Shown in pieces: positions 9,086 through 18,853 of a DNA stretch of 64,000 bases (position 1 is its first letter; each line of letters starts with the position of its first letter). Source of the stretch: Phycisphaerales bacterium (GTDB lineage: Bacteria > Planctomycetota > Phycisphaerae > Phycisphaerales > UBA1924). The translations under genes were made by a program, and so were the position numbers. The notes under the pieces are model-generated. The model saw only the letters and a list, made by a program, of their open reading frames with translations, made no database searches and was not told the origin of the DNA. Location of the stretch: positions 95,199 through 159,198 of the forward strand of contig JAJDCZ010000052.1 in NCBI GenBank assembly GCA_029260555.1, written 5' to 3'.

Positions 9086-10543
9086 ATGCCCAGGTCTTTT
9101 ATCCCGAAACTCATCACCCGCTTTCATCGGGCTCGCCTTCGGACGCAACTGCTCCTGGCAATCAATCTGTCAGTTGCAATCGTCATGGCAGGTTTCCTCT
9201 ACTTTGACTATCAGCAAGGCCTTCAATCCAGACTGAGTGAAAAAACCATCGCCCTCAGCGAAGAATCCCGCACCATCCAGGCGGCTGTGCAAGAACTCAA
9301 AGCACTCGGGGCTGACGCTGTCCAACGCCACATCAATACAATCTGCAGCACCATGACTTCGCGTGAATCTCCCGGACACACCATCCAGGTCACACTTGGC
9401 GATGTCGTTCTCACCGCTGACCCTTCCTCCCATGGCCATGAGCAAAGCACACCATGGTCAGAGTTGGTCTCCGGCTCAGCATCCTCCGGGGAGATCCAGG
9501 TCCGCGTAGGGGAACAACGCCAGCCTGTCATCGCCGCTGCTCGACACGCTGAGCTGGCACGCATCGGTGCTCTTACCGTCGCAGCGTTCTTTGGAGCCAT
9601 CATTCTTAACATCCTGCTCGTCCATCTTGTCACTCGACCACTTGAACGCACAGCACGGGCTGTTCGTGAAGTTGGTTCCGGCAAACTTGGTACGACCGTT
9701 CATATCAACGCCAACCGCGAGCTCTCAGATCTGGCTGATGATGTATCGCGCATGAGCCGTGAACTGGCAGGCAGAGATGCTGAACGCCATGCTCAGTTTG
9801 ACCGCGCCCGGCGACTGCAATCGCACCTGCTCCCGCGAACCGCCAGCCACCACGGCGCAGGCATCGCCATCGAATATCACCCCGCTGACGAAATCGCAGG
9901 CGACTTCGTTGATGTCATCGATTGCCCCAACGGCGATACCCTGCTCTGTGTCGCTGATGTCGTAGGCCATGGCATTCACGCAGCTATGGGCTCTGCAGTA
10001 CTCAAAGCTCTCCTGCTCGCGACCGATCTGAACGAACCCTCGCCCGCAGCCATGATCGAATCAATCAACCGACGCTACTTTCTCACCAGCCTCCCCGAAG
10101 ACTTCGCTTCCATGATCCTCTTGCGAGTCTCCTCGGATGCAAAGCACGCCATCTACGCCAGCGCCGGGCACGAACTGGGCTACCGACGAAGTGCCCAGGC
10201 TTCTTGCATGGAGATCTCCTCTACAGGACTCATCCTGGGTGTTGACGAGCAGGCTCCCTACACCGATGTCAAACTGCAACTGGACCACGGCGATCTGCTC
10301 GTTCTCCTCTCTGATGGGATCACCGAGTCAGCAAACAGCCAGGGCAAACTCTTCGGCCGACGCACCGTCGCATCCGTTGTCGAGCTCTCCAAACAACCCG
10401 ATGCTGCCAGCCTTGCCCGGGAACTCGTGGCAGCGGCAACTCAACACCGAGGTGATGCCCCCCTGCTTGATGACATGACTGTTCTGGTTCTTGCCGTCTC
10501 TCATTCTAAAGCAGATATGAAAGCACCACAGTGCACCACATAA
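9086..10543 (+). CDS. Membrane HAMP-SpoIIE/PP2C-type serine phosphatase
   Basis: A 485-residue membrane sensor-phosphatase. A transmembrane helix at about 22-41 is followed by a ~110-residue extracytoplasmic region, a second helix at about 155-177, a HAMP linker (RPLERTARAVREV onward, about 178-232) and a PP2C/SpoIIE/RsbU-type domain (about 240-475). Metal-ligand signatures include the ADEIAGDFVD and CVADVVGHG stretches and the late LLSDGITE and LDDMTVLVL motifs. Such proteins dephosphorylate anti-sigma-factor antagonists in partner-switching systems, and no such partner is visible nearby. Its position between metal-binding genes and the copper ATPase suggests it senses metal or envelope stress, which is inference. 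Confidence 0.88.
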   Translation: MPRSFIPKLITRFHRARLRTQLLLAINLSVAIVMAGFLYFDYQQGLQSRLSEKTIALSEESRTIQAAVQELKALGADAVQRHINTICSTMTSRESPGHTIQVTLGDVVLTADPSSHGHEQSTPWSELVSGSASSGEIQVRVGEQRQPVIAAARHAELARIGALTVAAFFGAIILNILLVHLVTRPLERTARAVREVGSGKLGTTVHINANRELSDLADDVSRMSRELAGRDAERHAQFDRARRLQSHLLPRTASHHGAGIAIEYHPADEIAGDFVDVIDCPNGDTLLCVADVVGHGIHAAMGSAVLKALLLATDLNEPSPAAMIESINRRYFLTSLPEDFASMILLRVSSDAKHAIYASAGHELGYRRSAQASCMEISSTGLILGVDEQAPYTDVKLQLDHGDLLVLLSDGITESANSQGKLFGRRTVASVVELSKQPDAASLARELVAAATQHRGDAPLLDDMTVLVLAVSHSKADMKAPQCTT

Positions 10544-10603
10544 CCGAATAACACACGCAGCATGATCTTCCAGCCGTCGATGTTTCCAACGGAGCTTCTC
10601 CCC

Positions 10604-12925
10604 ATGCAAGACAACCCTGACCAAAACAACCAGCAAGTCCACGATCCTGTCTGTGGCATGTTGATTGATCCTGAATCCGCAAAACAAACAATCACGCGTG
10701 GAGCTACGGTCTACCACTTCTGTAGTAAAAAGTGTGCCACAAAGTTCAAAGCAGATCCCGATCAATATCTCAAGCCTGCTGAAGACCAACCCGCCAAAGC
10801 TGCACTCAAAGATGCCATCTATACCTGCCCCATGCACCCTGAAATCAGGCAGGTCGGCCCCGGCTCATGCCCCAAGTGTGGCATGAATCTTGAGCCTGTT
10901 GACGCTGATGCGGAGCAAGACGACACCGAACTTAAAGACATGACAAAACGGTTCATCATCTCCGCCATCCTCACGGTTCCGCTGTTGATTATTTCGATGG
11001 GAAACTATCTCCCCGGCCAGCCCTTTGATCGCCTGCTGGGAGCCGTTGGCGAGCGCTGGGCTGAACTCGTGCTTGCCACACCCGTGGTCTTGTATTGTGC
11101 ATGGCCTTTCTTTGTGCGAGGCGTGCAATCGGTCAAAAATATGAGCCCCAACATGTTCACCCTTGTCGGCATGGGTGTCGGGGTTGCTTATGTATTCAGT
11201 GTCGTCGCCACACTTGCACCGGGCATCTTTCCAGAAGCCTTCCGTGATGAAGCCGGGCAGGTCGCGGTTTATTTTGAAGCCGCAGCCTTTATTATCATGC
11301 TCGTCCTTCTCGGTCAGGTTCTTGAACTCCGCGCCAGATCACAAACCGGCTCTGCCATTCGTGAACTGCTTGAGCTTGCACCTCCCACCGCCATGCTGAT
11401 CAACGCTGACGACACCGATACCGAGGTTCCCGTCGAGCAACTCAAAAAAGGTGATCGCGTCCGCGTTCGTCCCGGCGACAAAGTCCCCATCGATGGCATC
11501 GTTGTGCTAGGTCACAGCACCGTCGATGAATCCATGCTGACCGGCGAGCCTCTTCCTGTCACAAAGGACCAGGACAAGCAGGTCACCGGTGGCACCGTCA
11601 ACCTCACCGGCTCGTTCGTCATGGAAGTCCAGCATGTCGGCTCAGAGACCATGCTCGCGCAGATCGTGCAGATGGTCGCAGATGCCCAGCGATCCCGTGC
11701 CCCGATCCAGAAGCTCGTCGATGCTGTCGCTTCATGGTTCGTTCCCGCGGTCATTCTCATCGCCATCATCTCGTTTATAACCTGGTCACTTGTAGGCCCA
11801 GCACCCGCCATGGCATACGCCCTCATCGCAGCCATCTCCGTGCTCATCATCGCCTGCCCCTGCGCTCTGGGGCTGGCCACCCCCATGTCCATCATGGTCG
11901 CTGCAGGCAAAGGTGCCCAGAACGGCGTGCTCATCAAGGACGCCCAGGCTCTGGAATCCTTTGAAAAAATCTCAACCATCGTCGTCGACAAAACCGGCAC
12001 ACTCACCGAAGGCAAGCCCCGCCTGATCGATGTCCAAACCATTCAAGACATCGACGAACACCACATGCTCTCAATCGTCGCTGCAGCTGAACGCTCCAGC
12101 GAACACCCCTTAGCCAGCGCGATTGTCCAAGGTGCTGTCGAGCGTGGAATCGACTCCATGCAGGTCGATGACTTCAACTCCGTCACAGGCAAAGGCATTC
12201 AGGCAACCGTCGACTCGATCAAAATGGGTATCGGTTCACCCAAAATGATGCAGACGCTGGGGATTGATCCTTCACCACTGGAGCCTGCTGCCAACAAAGC
12301 CAGGCGTCAGGGTCAAACCGCCATGCTCATCGCCATCCAAGGCAAACTCGCAGGAATGATCACCGTCGCTGATCCCATCAAACAATCAACACCCGATGCC
12401 ATCAAAGCCATGCACCAACTCGGACTCCGCGTGGTCATGCTTACGGGCGACAACTTGATCACCGCCAACGCCATCGCAGCCACACTCGACATCGACGATG
12501 TCATTGCTGATGTCCTCCCTCAGCAAAAAGCCGATGTCATCAAACAGCTTCAAGCCAAAGGCGAGCTTGTCGCCATGGCTGGCGATGGTGTCAACGATGC
12601 CCCCGCACTCGCCCAGGCAAACATCGGCATCGCCATGGGCACCGGCTCAGGCGTCGCTATCGAAAGCGCAGGCATCACCCTTGTCTCAGGGAATCTCTCG
12701 GGGCTTGTCCGCGCCCGCAAGCTCAGCTCCTCGACCATGCGCAACATCCGCCAGAATCTATTTTTCGCCTTTATCTACAACGCTGCGGGCGTACCCATTG
12801 CTGCGGGCGTGCTCTATCCCGTCTTTGGATTGCTTCTCAGCCCCATCATCGCTGCTGCAGCCATGAGTTTGAGCTCCGTTTCCGTCATCGCCAACTCATT
12901 GAGACTCAAAAGCATCCAACTCTAA
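10604..12925 (+). CDS. P1B-type copper-transporting ATPase with YHS and metal-binding N-terminus
   Basis: Pumps copper (or silver) across the inner membrane using ATP. The ATG at 10604 is preferred over 10562 because a GGAG lies about nine bases before it. The 773-residue product starts with a YHS domain (VHDPVCGM... CSKKC), then a short heavy-metal-binding domain with CPMHPE and [10 protein letters not shown], instead of the usual HMA domains. It then has the transmembrane CPC (C418 region), the phosphorylated Asp of DKTGT (about D462), the SSEHPLASA motif and GDGVNDAP (about 660). The CPC and the conserved Asn/Tyr and Met-Ser-Ser residues of the last helices point to Cu(I). It may provide periplasmic copper for NosZ or efflux. 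Confidence 0.93.
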   Translation: MQDNPDQNNQQVHDPVCGMLIDPESAKQTITRGATVYHFCSKKCATKFKADPDQYLKPAEDQPAKAALKDAIYTCPMHPEIRQVGPGSCPKCGMNLEPVDADAEQDDTELKDMTKRFIISAILTVPLLIISMGNYLPGQPFDRLLGAVGERWAELVLATPVVLYCAWPFFVRGVQSVKNMSPNMFTLVGMGVGVAYVFSVVATLAPGIFPEAFRDEAGQVAVYFEAAAFIIMLVLLGQVLELRARSQTGSAIRELLELAPPTAMLINADDTDTEVPVEQLKKGDRVRVRPGDKVPIDGIVVLGHSTVDESMLTGEPLPVTKDQDKQVTGGTVNLTGSFVMEVQHVGSETMLAQIVQMVADAQRSRAPIQKLVDAVASWFVPAVILIAIISFITWSLVGPAPAMAYALIAAISVLIIACPCALGLATPMSIMVAAGKGAQNGVLIKDAQALESFEKISTIVVDKTGTLTEGKPRLIDVQTIQDIDEHHMLSIVAAAERSSEHPLASAIVQGAVERGIDSMQVDDFNSVTGKGIQATVDSIKMGIGSPKMMQTLGIDPSPLEPAANKARRQGQTAMLIAIQGKLAGMITVADPIKQSTPDAIKAMHQLGLRVVMLTGDNLITANAIAATLDIDDVIADVLPQQKADVIKQLQAKGELVAMAGDGVNDAPALAQANIGIAMGTGSGVAIESAGITLVSGNLSGLVRARKLSSSTMRNIRQNLFFAFIYNAAGVPIAAGVLYPVFGLLLSPIIAAAAMSLSSVSVIANSLRLKSIQL

Positions 12926-13117
12926 CCCCCTTCCTCACACCCCCTTCCACACCACTCTGATTCTCCATTAGATCCTGCTGATTCAACTCAAAACGCCCTT
13001 TCAATTTTCATCTCTATTAGCTGTAGATCCAGTTAGCGAGGCTACCCTTATCCAAGGCTCCATCGCCGAGCTGTCATCCCGTCCCATCTCATACCCTCCC
13101 TCATTGCCAGGAATCCC

Positions 13118-15052
13118 ATGGCTCCCAAAGACGCACGAAACAAACCCGATCGCTCTCGCTCAGCCCGCCCCTCGCGACCCGCAGGGGGCAAACGACCAGC
13201 ACCATCGCGATCCTCAGATTCCTCCAGCCCTTCAGGCCCTTCGCGTGGCAAACGCCCCAGTTCAACTCGATCCTCAAACTCTCCCAGATCAGCTGGTCCT
13301 CCTCGATCAAAAGGACCATTCAAACCTCGGTCCGGTTCCAAACCCCCATTCTCTGGTTCACCCCACCGCGCCCACTCAAACCAGCGCGGCCCCTCTACAA
13401 ACCGAGATCGCATCAACACCGGGCGCGTACGGCTCGTCCACGAAGATGAGCAGTTCTTCATTGTCGACAAACCCGCGGGCCTACCCGTCTATGAAGAATC
13501 CGATGCACCCTGCGTCGTCTCCATCGTCTGCTCCATCCTCAAAAAACAAGGCATCAACCGACCCAATATCCTCGCCTCCAGCCATCTTGACACCGATGCC
13601 TCAGGTCTTGTCCTGCTCTCAAAAAATAAATACATGTTCGAAAAGCTGCGAACCCAAGGCAGCAAAGGCACAATCGACCGCACCTTCATCGCTGTCACTG
13701 AAGGACACATCCCCCCTCCCCCCCCACTCACCCCAGCCACTCCATCAGAAACCGATGATCCTTCACCCATCAGCAAAGCCCAGGCAGACCTGGCCTGTGC
13801 AACCATCCAGAGTGATCTGGTGATGGACCGCCACGCTAAGGTCTCAACCCTCCCCCCCGGCTCACCTCGCCAGCATCATCGATTCGCTGCAGGCCCCTGG
13901 GGTGCAACAACGCTCTACCGCATCTGCCGATATTCCGACGATGCACCTTCCTCAAGCAAATCCGGTTTAACGCTGGTTCGTCTGACCCCTCGCACCGATG
14001 TCCCTGATCAATTGCGTGTGCACATGGCAGACCTGGGTCATGCCATCATTGGTGATGATCGCTATGGCACCGGCCCTCACACCGCTGAACCCCTGGCTTT
14101 GCACCTGACTGACCTCTCATTCATTCATCCGAACACCGCCAAACGCGTTCACTACATCAGCAAGCCCCCCAAACAATTCGATGATCTGATCAATAGCCCA
14201 CCCCCAGGTTTGCTCAATGAACCTGAAGTTGATCAATCCGCTGAAAAACCCGCTGTCCCCGGCTCGTGGGACAATGTCGCAGACTGGTACGATCGCTACC
14301 TCTCCTCAGATCGATCTGACCACCACGACCAGATCATTCTGCCAGGTGTTGAACAGATGCTCAATCTCAGTGCTGGCAAATGCCTGCTTGATGTCTGTTG
14401 TGGCCAAGGCATTCTCTGCGCACGCCTTTCAACCAAAGGCATCAAAACCGTCGGTGTCGATTCATCTGAACACCTCATCCACTCCGCCAGACAACGCACA
14501 CCCGAAGTCACCAATCAGGTCCGTTTCGTCCTTGGCGATGTTCGTGATCTCAACGCGCTGGACCTGGGTTCATTCGATGCTGCTGCCTGCGTACTCGCAA
14601 TGATGAATGTCGATCCCATCAAATCCGTATTCGCTGGTGTAGCTGAACATCTCAAACCCGGCAGCCCGTTTGTCATCGTGCTCATGCACCCGGCGTTTCG
14701 ATCACCTCGCTGCACCTCCTGGGGCTGGAACAACGATGCCACCGGCAAAGTTCGTCAGTTCCGCCGAGTCGATGGCTACCTGTCTGATCGCGCCGAGCCC
14801 ATTGTCATGAACCCCGGCGCAGTTGCACACAACAAACAGGCTGTAACCACAACCACCCACCATCGCCCTATTCACCATTACATCAACGCCCTTGGGGCAA
14901 CGGGCTTCATGGTTGATGCCATGGAAGAATGGGCAAGCAAGAGGCGTTCAACCAGTGGTCCCCGTGCTGCTGAAGAAAACCGCGCCCGCGCTGAAATCCC
15001 CCTCTTCCTTGCAATCCGTGCCATCAGAACAAACTCTTCTCATCAAATCTGA
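13118..15052 (+). CDS. RluA-type pseudouridine synthase fused to a class I methyltransferase
   Basis: One 644-residue frame with three parts. Residues 1-100 are low-complexity, basic and Ser/Arg/Pro-rich, like RNA-binding tails. About 105-365 resembles RluA-family pseudouridine synthases: EDEQFFIVDKPAGLPVY, then SHLDTDASGLVLLSK at 155-169. There the catalytic Asp would be D158, but the Arg of the usual HRLD is His156. The family's later (R/K)-x-H-Q-(I/L)-R-x-H-(M/L) element appears as QLRVHMADLGHAIIGDDRYG. From about 384 (WDNVADWYDRYL) to the end is a SAM-dependent methyltransferase with motif I LLDVCCGQG. It probably modifies RNA, and the target is unknown. The Arg change could mean altered or lost activity in the first domain. 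Confidence 0.82.
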   Translation: MAPKDARNKPDRSRSARPSRPAGGKRPAPSRSSDSSSPSGPSRGKRPSSTRSSNSPRSAGPPRSKGPFKPRSGSKPPFSGSPHRAHSNQRGPSTNRDRINTGRVRLVHEDEQFFIVDKPAGLPVYEESDAPCVVSIVCSILKKQGINRPNILASSHLDTDASGLVLLSKNKYMFEKLRTQGSKGTIDRTFIAVTEGHIPPPPPLTPATPSETDDPSPISKAQADLACATIQSDLVMDRHAKVSTLPPGSPRQHHRFAAGPWGATTLYRICRYSDDAPSSSKSGLTLVRLTPRTDVPDQLRVHMADLGHAIIGDDRYGTGPHTAEPLALHLTDLSFIHPNTAKRVHYISKPPKQFDDLINSPPPGLLNEPEVDQSAEKPAVPGSWDNVADWYDRYLSSDRSDHHDQIILPGVEQMLNLSAGKCLLDVCCGQGILCARLSTKGIKTVGVDSSEHLIHSARQRTPEVTNQVRFVLGDVRDLNALDLGSFDAAACVLAMMNVDPIKSVFAGVAEHLKPGSPFVIVLMHPAFRSPRCTSWGWNNDATGKVRQFRRVDGYLSDRAEPIVMNPGAVAHNKQAVTTTTHHRPIHHYINALGATGFMVDAMEEWASKRRSTSGPRAAEENRARAEIPLFLAIRAIRTNSSHQI

Positions 15053-15328
15053 ACCGTCTGATTAGTCCTTAGTAACTTTTTATATATGTTCTTGCGCGCG
15101 AGTTCTGCTCCTAACGAAACCCTTGTCGCTGCGCCCAGGCAGAATGTGCCTTGAATACCTGCATTTAGATCAGGGATATTTTTGTCAGTTTTTGCCATAT
15201 TTTGATTCCTTTGCGTGATTCATGCAGTTCATTGTCGCCTGTTCCTTGTAAAGTTAATCAGAATCAGCGAGGTTGGCTCGCTGGCAAGAAAAAACTGGCC
15301 CTAATAGCCCCGCAACAAGGAGTTCATC

Positions 15329-16402
15329 ATGAAACAGGCAACCACATCCCGTAAAGCAAGAACCAGCCTCAGTACAAATATCCGCTCACTTTTGAGCCGA
15401 TCAGGCAGCAGGAACCTTGCTCTGACACTCTCCCTTACTGCGATGGCCCTGCCCGCTGCTGCTGACATCGTCTTCACCCAGTCCGTCGATAATTTTTGGA
15501 GCAACGAATACACATGGGATGCACAAGTAGAATCCATTACCCGCGCTCGCAGTGCTGATCTTGTAGGCGATGTCATAGACATCTGGGTTCAAGTCGTCCA
15601 AAAAAACGGCTCGGAAGTCGGTACTGAAATCTACTGTACCACCATGACAAAAACAGGTGCAGGTGCATTCACCGACACATGGGATGTTAATGTTCTTGCT
15701 GGCACAATCCGTGACAAAGACTTCTGGGATGCTGACCGTCTCGGTGTCAAACTCGTCAAATGCAAACGCTCCTCGTCCTATGGCATGAACTCATTTCCCA
15801 CACACTATGGCTCACTTCAAGGCTCAGACTACGCCACCGGCGAACTTGACGAAAACCAGAACACCCGGCATGTCAGTATCGATCCCGTCAACTGGGATGA
15901 TCAGGCGGTTCGCGATGATGGCTTTGACTTTGCAGTCTATGGCTATATGAATGGACCACTTCCCATTATCCTCAACCATGTCGATGAACTCGGCCTGACA
16001 ACCTTCAGCTATGACCAGACCGATGCCTTTGGAACTGGTCAGCCCTACGACCCCAACCAGCTCGTCATCCTTGGCATTGATCTTGACCCCAGCTGGGACA
16101 ACCTCGCCCTGCAATCCAATGGCTTGAACTTCTTTGACTGGCAAGTCATCCCCAACGGCGGCATGCTCTTCACCGATCAAGGCAACTTCCAGATCCTGCG
16201 CATTGAGCCCATCATCCCCGGCTGGATGATCATCTGCCCCGCAGATTTGAATCAGGACGGCAATATCGATGTCCTTGACTTCTTCGCATTCATCGGCTTC
16301 TTCAACGCTGGCGACCCCGCAGCCGATCTCAATGACGACGGTGCCATTGATGTCCTTGACTTCTTTGAGTTCATTCTCGTGTTCCAGGCTGGCTGCCCGT
16401 AA
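15329..16402 (+). CDS. Secreted protein with C-terminal GC-type dockerin-like module
   Basis: A 357-residue exported protein preceded by AAGGAG. A long N-terminal signal peptide (basic region then hydrophobic core at about 32-50, cleavage after AAA) leads into a ~250-residue domain of unknown function. The last ~55 residues are the dockerin-like module: a Cys, then DLNQDGNIDVLDFFAF, a spacer, DLNDDGAIDVLDFFEF and a terminal GCP. The Asp/Asn pattern resembles the calcium-binding loops of dockerins. A Rho-independent terminator follows 37 bases after the stop. Confidence 0.8.
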   Translation: MKQATTSRKARTSLSTNIRSLLSRSGSRNLALTLSLTAMALPAAADIVFTQSVDNFWSNEYTWDAQVESITRARSADLVGDVIDIWVQVVQKNGSEVGTEIYCTTMTKTGAGAFTDTWDVNVLAGTIRDKDFWDADRLGVKLVKCKRSSSYGMNSFPTHYGSLQGSDYATGELDENQNTRHVSIDPVNWDDQAVRDDGFDFAVYGYMNGPLPIILNHVDELGLTTFSYDQTDAFGTGQPYDPNQLVILGIDLDPSWDNLALQSNGLNFFDWQVIPNGGMLFTDQGNFQILRIEPIIPGWMIICPADLNQDGNIDVLDFFAFIGFFNAGDPAADLNDDGAIDVLDFFEFILVFQAGCP

Positions 16403-16439
16403 AACCATTTCCAGCCGCGAAACCAGACTCTCAAGAAAA

Positions 16440-16479
16440 CCCCCTTGCTCACCTCAGGTCAGCAAAGGGGGCTTTTTTT
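16440..16479 (+). terminator. Rho-independent terminator after 15329-16402
   Basis: The stem CCCCCTTGCT (16440-16449) pairs with AGCAAAGGGGG (16461-16471), with one bulged A and an 11-base loop. It is followed by seven T. It lies between two convergent genes; only the + strand has the U-tract. Confidence 0.85.
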
Positions 16480-16496
16480 CATTTGCATATATCAGA

Positions 16497-17603
16497 TCAA
16501 GCTCGAATAGATCGTTTGCGTTTGAGTTCTGCATCAATGAACCCGCCGAGCTGCCCATCAAGAACCGCTTGCGGATTGCCGATTTCAAAACCCGTTCGAT
16601 GATCCTTCACCCGATTGTCATAGATCACATAGCTTCGGATCTGCGTGCCCCAGCCCCGCCCCACTGCACCACCAGTCGCTTCAGCGATCTCTTTCTCGCG
16701 TTCTTCCTCTGCAAGCTGCTCAAGCTTGGCCTGCAAAATCGACATCGCCTGCCTGCGATTCTGTGGCTGCTCCCGATATGTACTGGAAACAACCATAAAC
16801 CCCGTCGGCTTATGCACCAGCCTGATCGCTGACGCCACCTTATTAACATTCTGCCCCCCAGGTCCTGAAGATCGCGCAAACGCTGTAATCTCAAGATCCT
16901 TCTCGGGAATCTCAATGTCCACTTCCTCAAACTCAGGCGTGACATCCACCGTTGCAAAGCTCGTCTGCCTCTTGCCCTGTGCATTAAACGGGCTCACCCT
17001 CGCAAGTCGATGCGTCCCTCGTTCACACGAAAGATATCCAAATACAAAATCACCACGAATCTGTAGCGTCACATGATCAATCCCCACCTCAGTACCAAAT
17101 GTCTTGGAAACCTCTGAAACCTTCCACCCCATGTTCTCAAAGTAATACAGATACATCCGCAACAGCATCTCAGCCCAGTCGTTAGCTTCGGTCCCGCCAT
17201 CACCCGCATCAATTGTAAAAAAGCAATCTCGCTGATCATGCTTGCCGTTGAGCAAACTCTGCGTCTCAACTTTCTCCATCTGACGAACCAGCTTGTAAAG
17301 ACTCTCATCTGCATCCCCCAAAAGCTCCTCATCATTCTCTTCTTTGGCCAGCTCATAGGTCAGCTTGACATCCTCAAACCCCTCCATCAGCACCTTCAAA
17401 GGCGAAATCTGGACCTTGATCGACTTTAAACGCCCAACCGTCTCCTGGGCAGCATCAGCATTATCCCAGAAATCCATCGCACCCATCAGCTCATCGATCT
17501 CTGCAAGTTGCTCAATCTTCTGGTCATATCCCAAAGATTCTCGAATTGTCGATATCCGCCGTTCCAGATCATCAATCACAGACTGGTGAGTCTCAAAATG
17601 CAT
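16497..17603 (-). CDS. prfB: Peptide chain release factor 2, no programmed frameshift
   Basis: RF2 ends translation at UGA and UAA codons. The 368-residue product has the RF2 specificity tripeptide SPF (204-206) and the peptidyl-tRNA hydrolysis motif GGQ (249-251). The start is placed at ATG 17603 (MHFETHQ), with GGAG seven bases upstream. The longer open frame to 17702 does not look coding. The N-terminal region runs straight through SLGYDQK, the place where many RF2 genes carry an in-frame UGA and a +1 frameshift. Here there is no stop, so the autoregulatory frameshift is absent. Confidence 0.96.
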   Translation of the reverse strand: MHFETHQSVIDDLERRISTIRESLGYDQKIEQLAEIDELMGAMDFWDNADAAQETVGRLKSIKVQISPLKVLMEGFEDVKLTYELAKEENDEELLGDADESLYKLVRQMEKVETQSLLNGKHDQRDCFFTIDAGDGGTEANDWAEMLLRMYLYYFENMGWKVSEVSKTFGTEVGIDHVTLQIRGDFVFGYLSCERGTHRLARVSPFNAQGKRQTSFATVDVTPEFEEVDIEIPEKDLEITAFARSSGPGGQNVNKVASAIRLVHKPTGFMVVSSTYREQPQNRRQAMSILQAKLEQLAEEEREKEIAEATGGAVGRGWGTQIRSYVIYDNRVKDHRTGFEIGNPQAVLDGQLGGFIDAELKRKRSIRA

Positions 17604-17731
17604 AGCGTGCTCCGTTCCTGTCAGCCTCAGTGTAGCCCCGCACTGTCCACGAACTCTAAAACACACAGATTCACATCTCACAGCCCGCACCCTGCAGAAC
17701 ATCAGAACTCACATCCGCGTATCATTCTCAC

Positions 17732-18037
17732 ATGCTCACGCCCCTTGTCACTCTGGCTCAAACACAATCACAACTCCTCTTTGGCGGTCAGCAGTCCCCT
17801 ACTTCACCACCACCCATCCAGACCATCAGCCCCATCATCATCTTCTTCATCGCCATGGTCGCCGCCCTCGTCGTCATACTCACAGGCCTGCTCGTCATCG
17901 GCGCCAATCGCCGCCGCCGACAACGCCTTGCACACATCAAAACACCCGTCGATCCTCGCGCAAACATTGATCCCTGGGCTGAAGCTGGCAGGCGACTTGA
18001 ACCCGAACCTCGCGAAAACACCGAGCCTGAACCATGA
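17732..18037 (+). CDS. Small single-pass membrane protein
   Basis: A 101-residue protein not recognised as any family. It has one strong transmembrane helix (about residues 32-60) followed by a basic RRRRQR stretch, and a Pro/Glu-rich cytoplasmic tail. Its stop overlaps the start of the next gene (ATGA at 18034), which supports it being real and co-translated with the SDR reductase. There is no close Shine-Dalgarno match, so the start is uncertain. Confidence 0.55.
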   Translation: MLTPLVTLAQTQSQLLFGGQQSPTSPPPIQTISPIIIFFIAMVAALVVILTGLLVIGANRRRRQRLAHIKTPVDPRANIDPWAEAGRRLEPEPRENTEPEP

Positions 18038-18822
18038 CCCCCCCTCCCCCCCTCACTCTCCACCCACCCTCTAAACCCCTTGCCCTCATTACAGGCGCAA
18101 CCCGACGCATCGGGTTTGCCATCGCCCACGCCCTTGCAAGTGCAGGCTTTGATCTCATCCTCACATACCGTTCCAGCACCGCCGATGCCAACAGCGCCGC
18201 AGCTGAGCTTCACAAGCTCGGCTCCGCTGTCCGCCTCGAACGCCTCGACCTCGCCCAACCCGATCGCGTCAGCGACCTCATCATTCGCCTCACCGATGAA
18301 CTTGATCGCCTTGATGTCCTCGTCCACAACGCCTCATCCTACGAACCCACCCATGACACAACACCCCTTGACCTCTCAAGTCACACCCAGCAGCTCATGC
18401 ACATCAACGCCATCGCACCACTCATGCTCTCGCTGGGCTTGGCTCCGCTTATCAAAAAATCCATCCTCCCCTCCCTGGGCTCCATCGTCGCCCTCAGCGA
18501 TATCCACGCCTTGGGTCACCCGCGCCTCAACCACGCCAGTTACGCCATGTCCAAAGCAGCCCTCACCGAAATGGTCCGCTCTCTTTCTCGCGACCTCGCT
18601 CCTGACATCCGCGCTAACGCCATCGCCCCAGGCGTCGTCGCCTGGCCAACCCAAGGCACCGATGCCGACCCTGACATGCAAAAACGCTACATCCAGCGCA
18701 TCCCCCTGAATCGCCCAGGCACACCAGAAGACGCTGCCCAGGTCGTCCGCTGGCTCGCAATGGATGCTGCCTACATCACAGGCCAAATCATCACACTCGA
18801 TGGCGGCCGCTCCCTCACCTGA
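18034..18822 (+). CDS. SDR oxidoreductase, pteridine reductase-like
   Basis: A 262-residue short-chain dehydrogenase/reductase. The nucleotide-binding motif is TGATRRIG (about residues 23-30). The Arg-Arg in it, and the DIHALGHPRLNHASYAMSK block containing the catalytic Tyr and Lys (YxxxK), resemble pteridine reductases such as FolM and PTR1. The APGVVAWP stretch fits the same group. The likely reaction is NADPH-dependent reduction of dihydrofolate or a biopterin, but other SDR substrates are possible. The ATG overlaps the stop of the small membrane protein. Confidence 0.82.
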   Translation: MTPPPPLTLHPPSKPLALITGATRRIGFAIAHALASAGFDLILTYRSSTADANSAAAELHKLGSAVRLERLDLAQPDRVSDLIIRLTDELDRLDVLVHNASSYEPTHDTTPLDLSSHTQQLMHINAIAPLMLSLGLAPLIKKSILPSLGSIVALSDIHALGHPRLNHASYAMSKAALTEMVRSLSRDLAPDIRANAIAPGVVAWPTQGTDADPDMQKRYIQRIPLNRPGTPEDAAQVVRWLAMDAAYITGQIITLDGGRSLT

Positions 18823-18853
18823 CCCCCCCCTCCCTCACCCCCTCCATCCCCAA

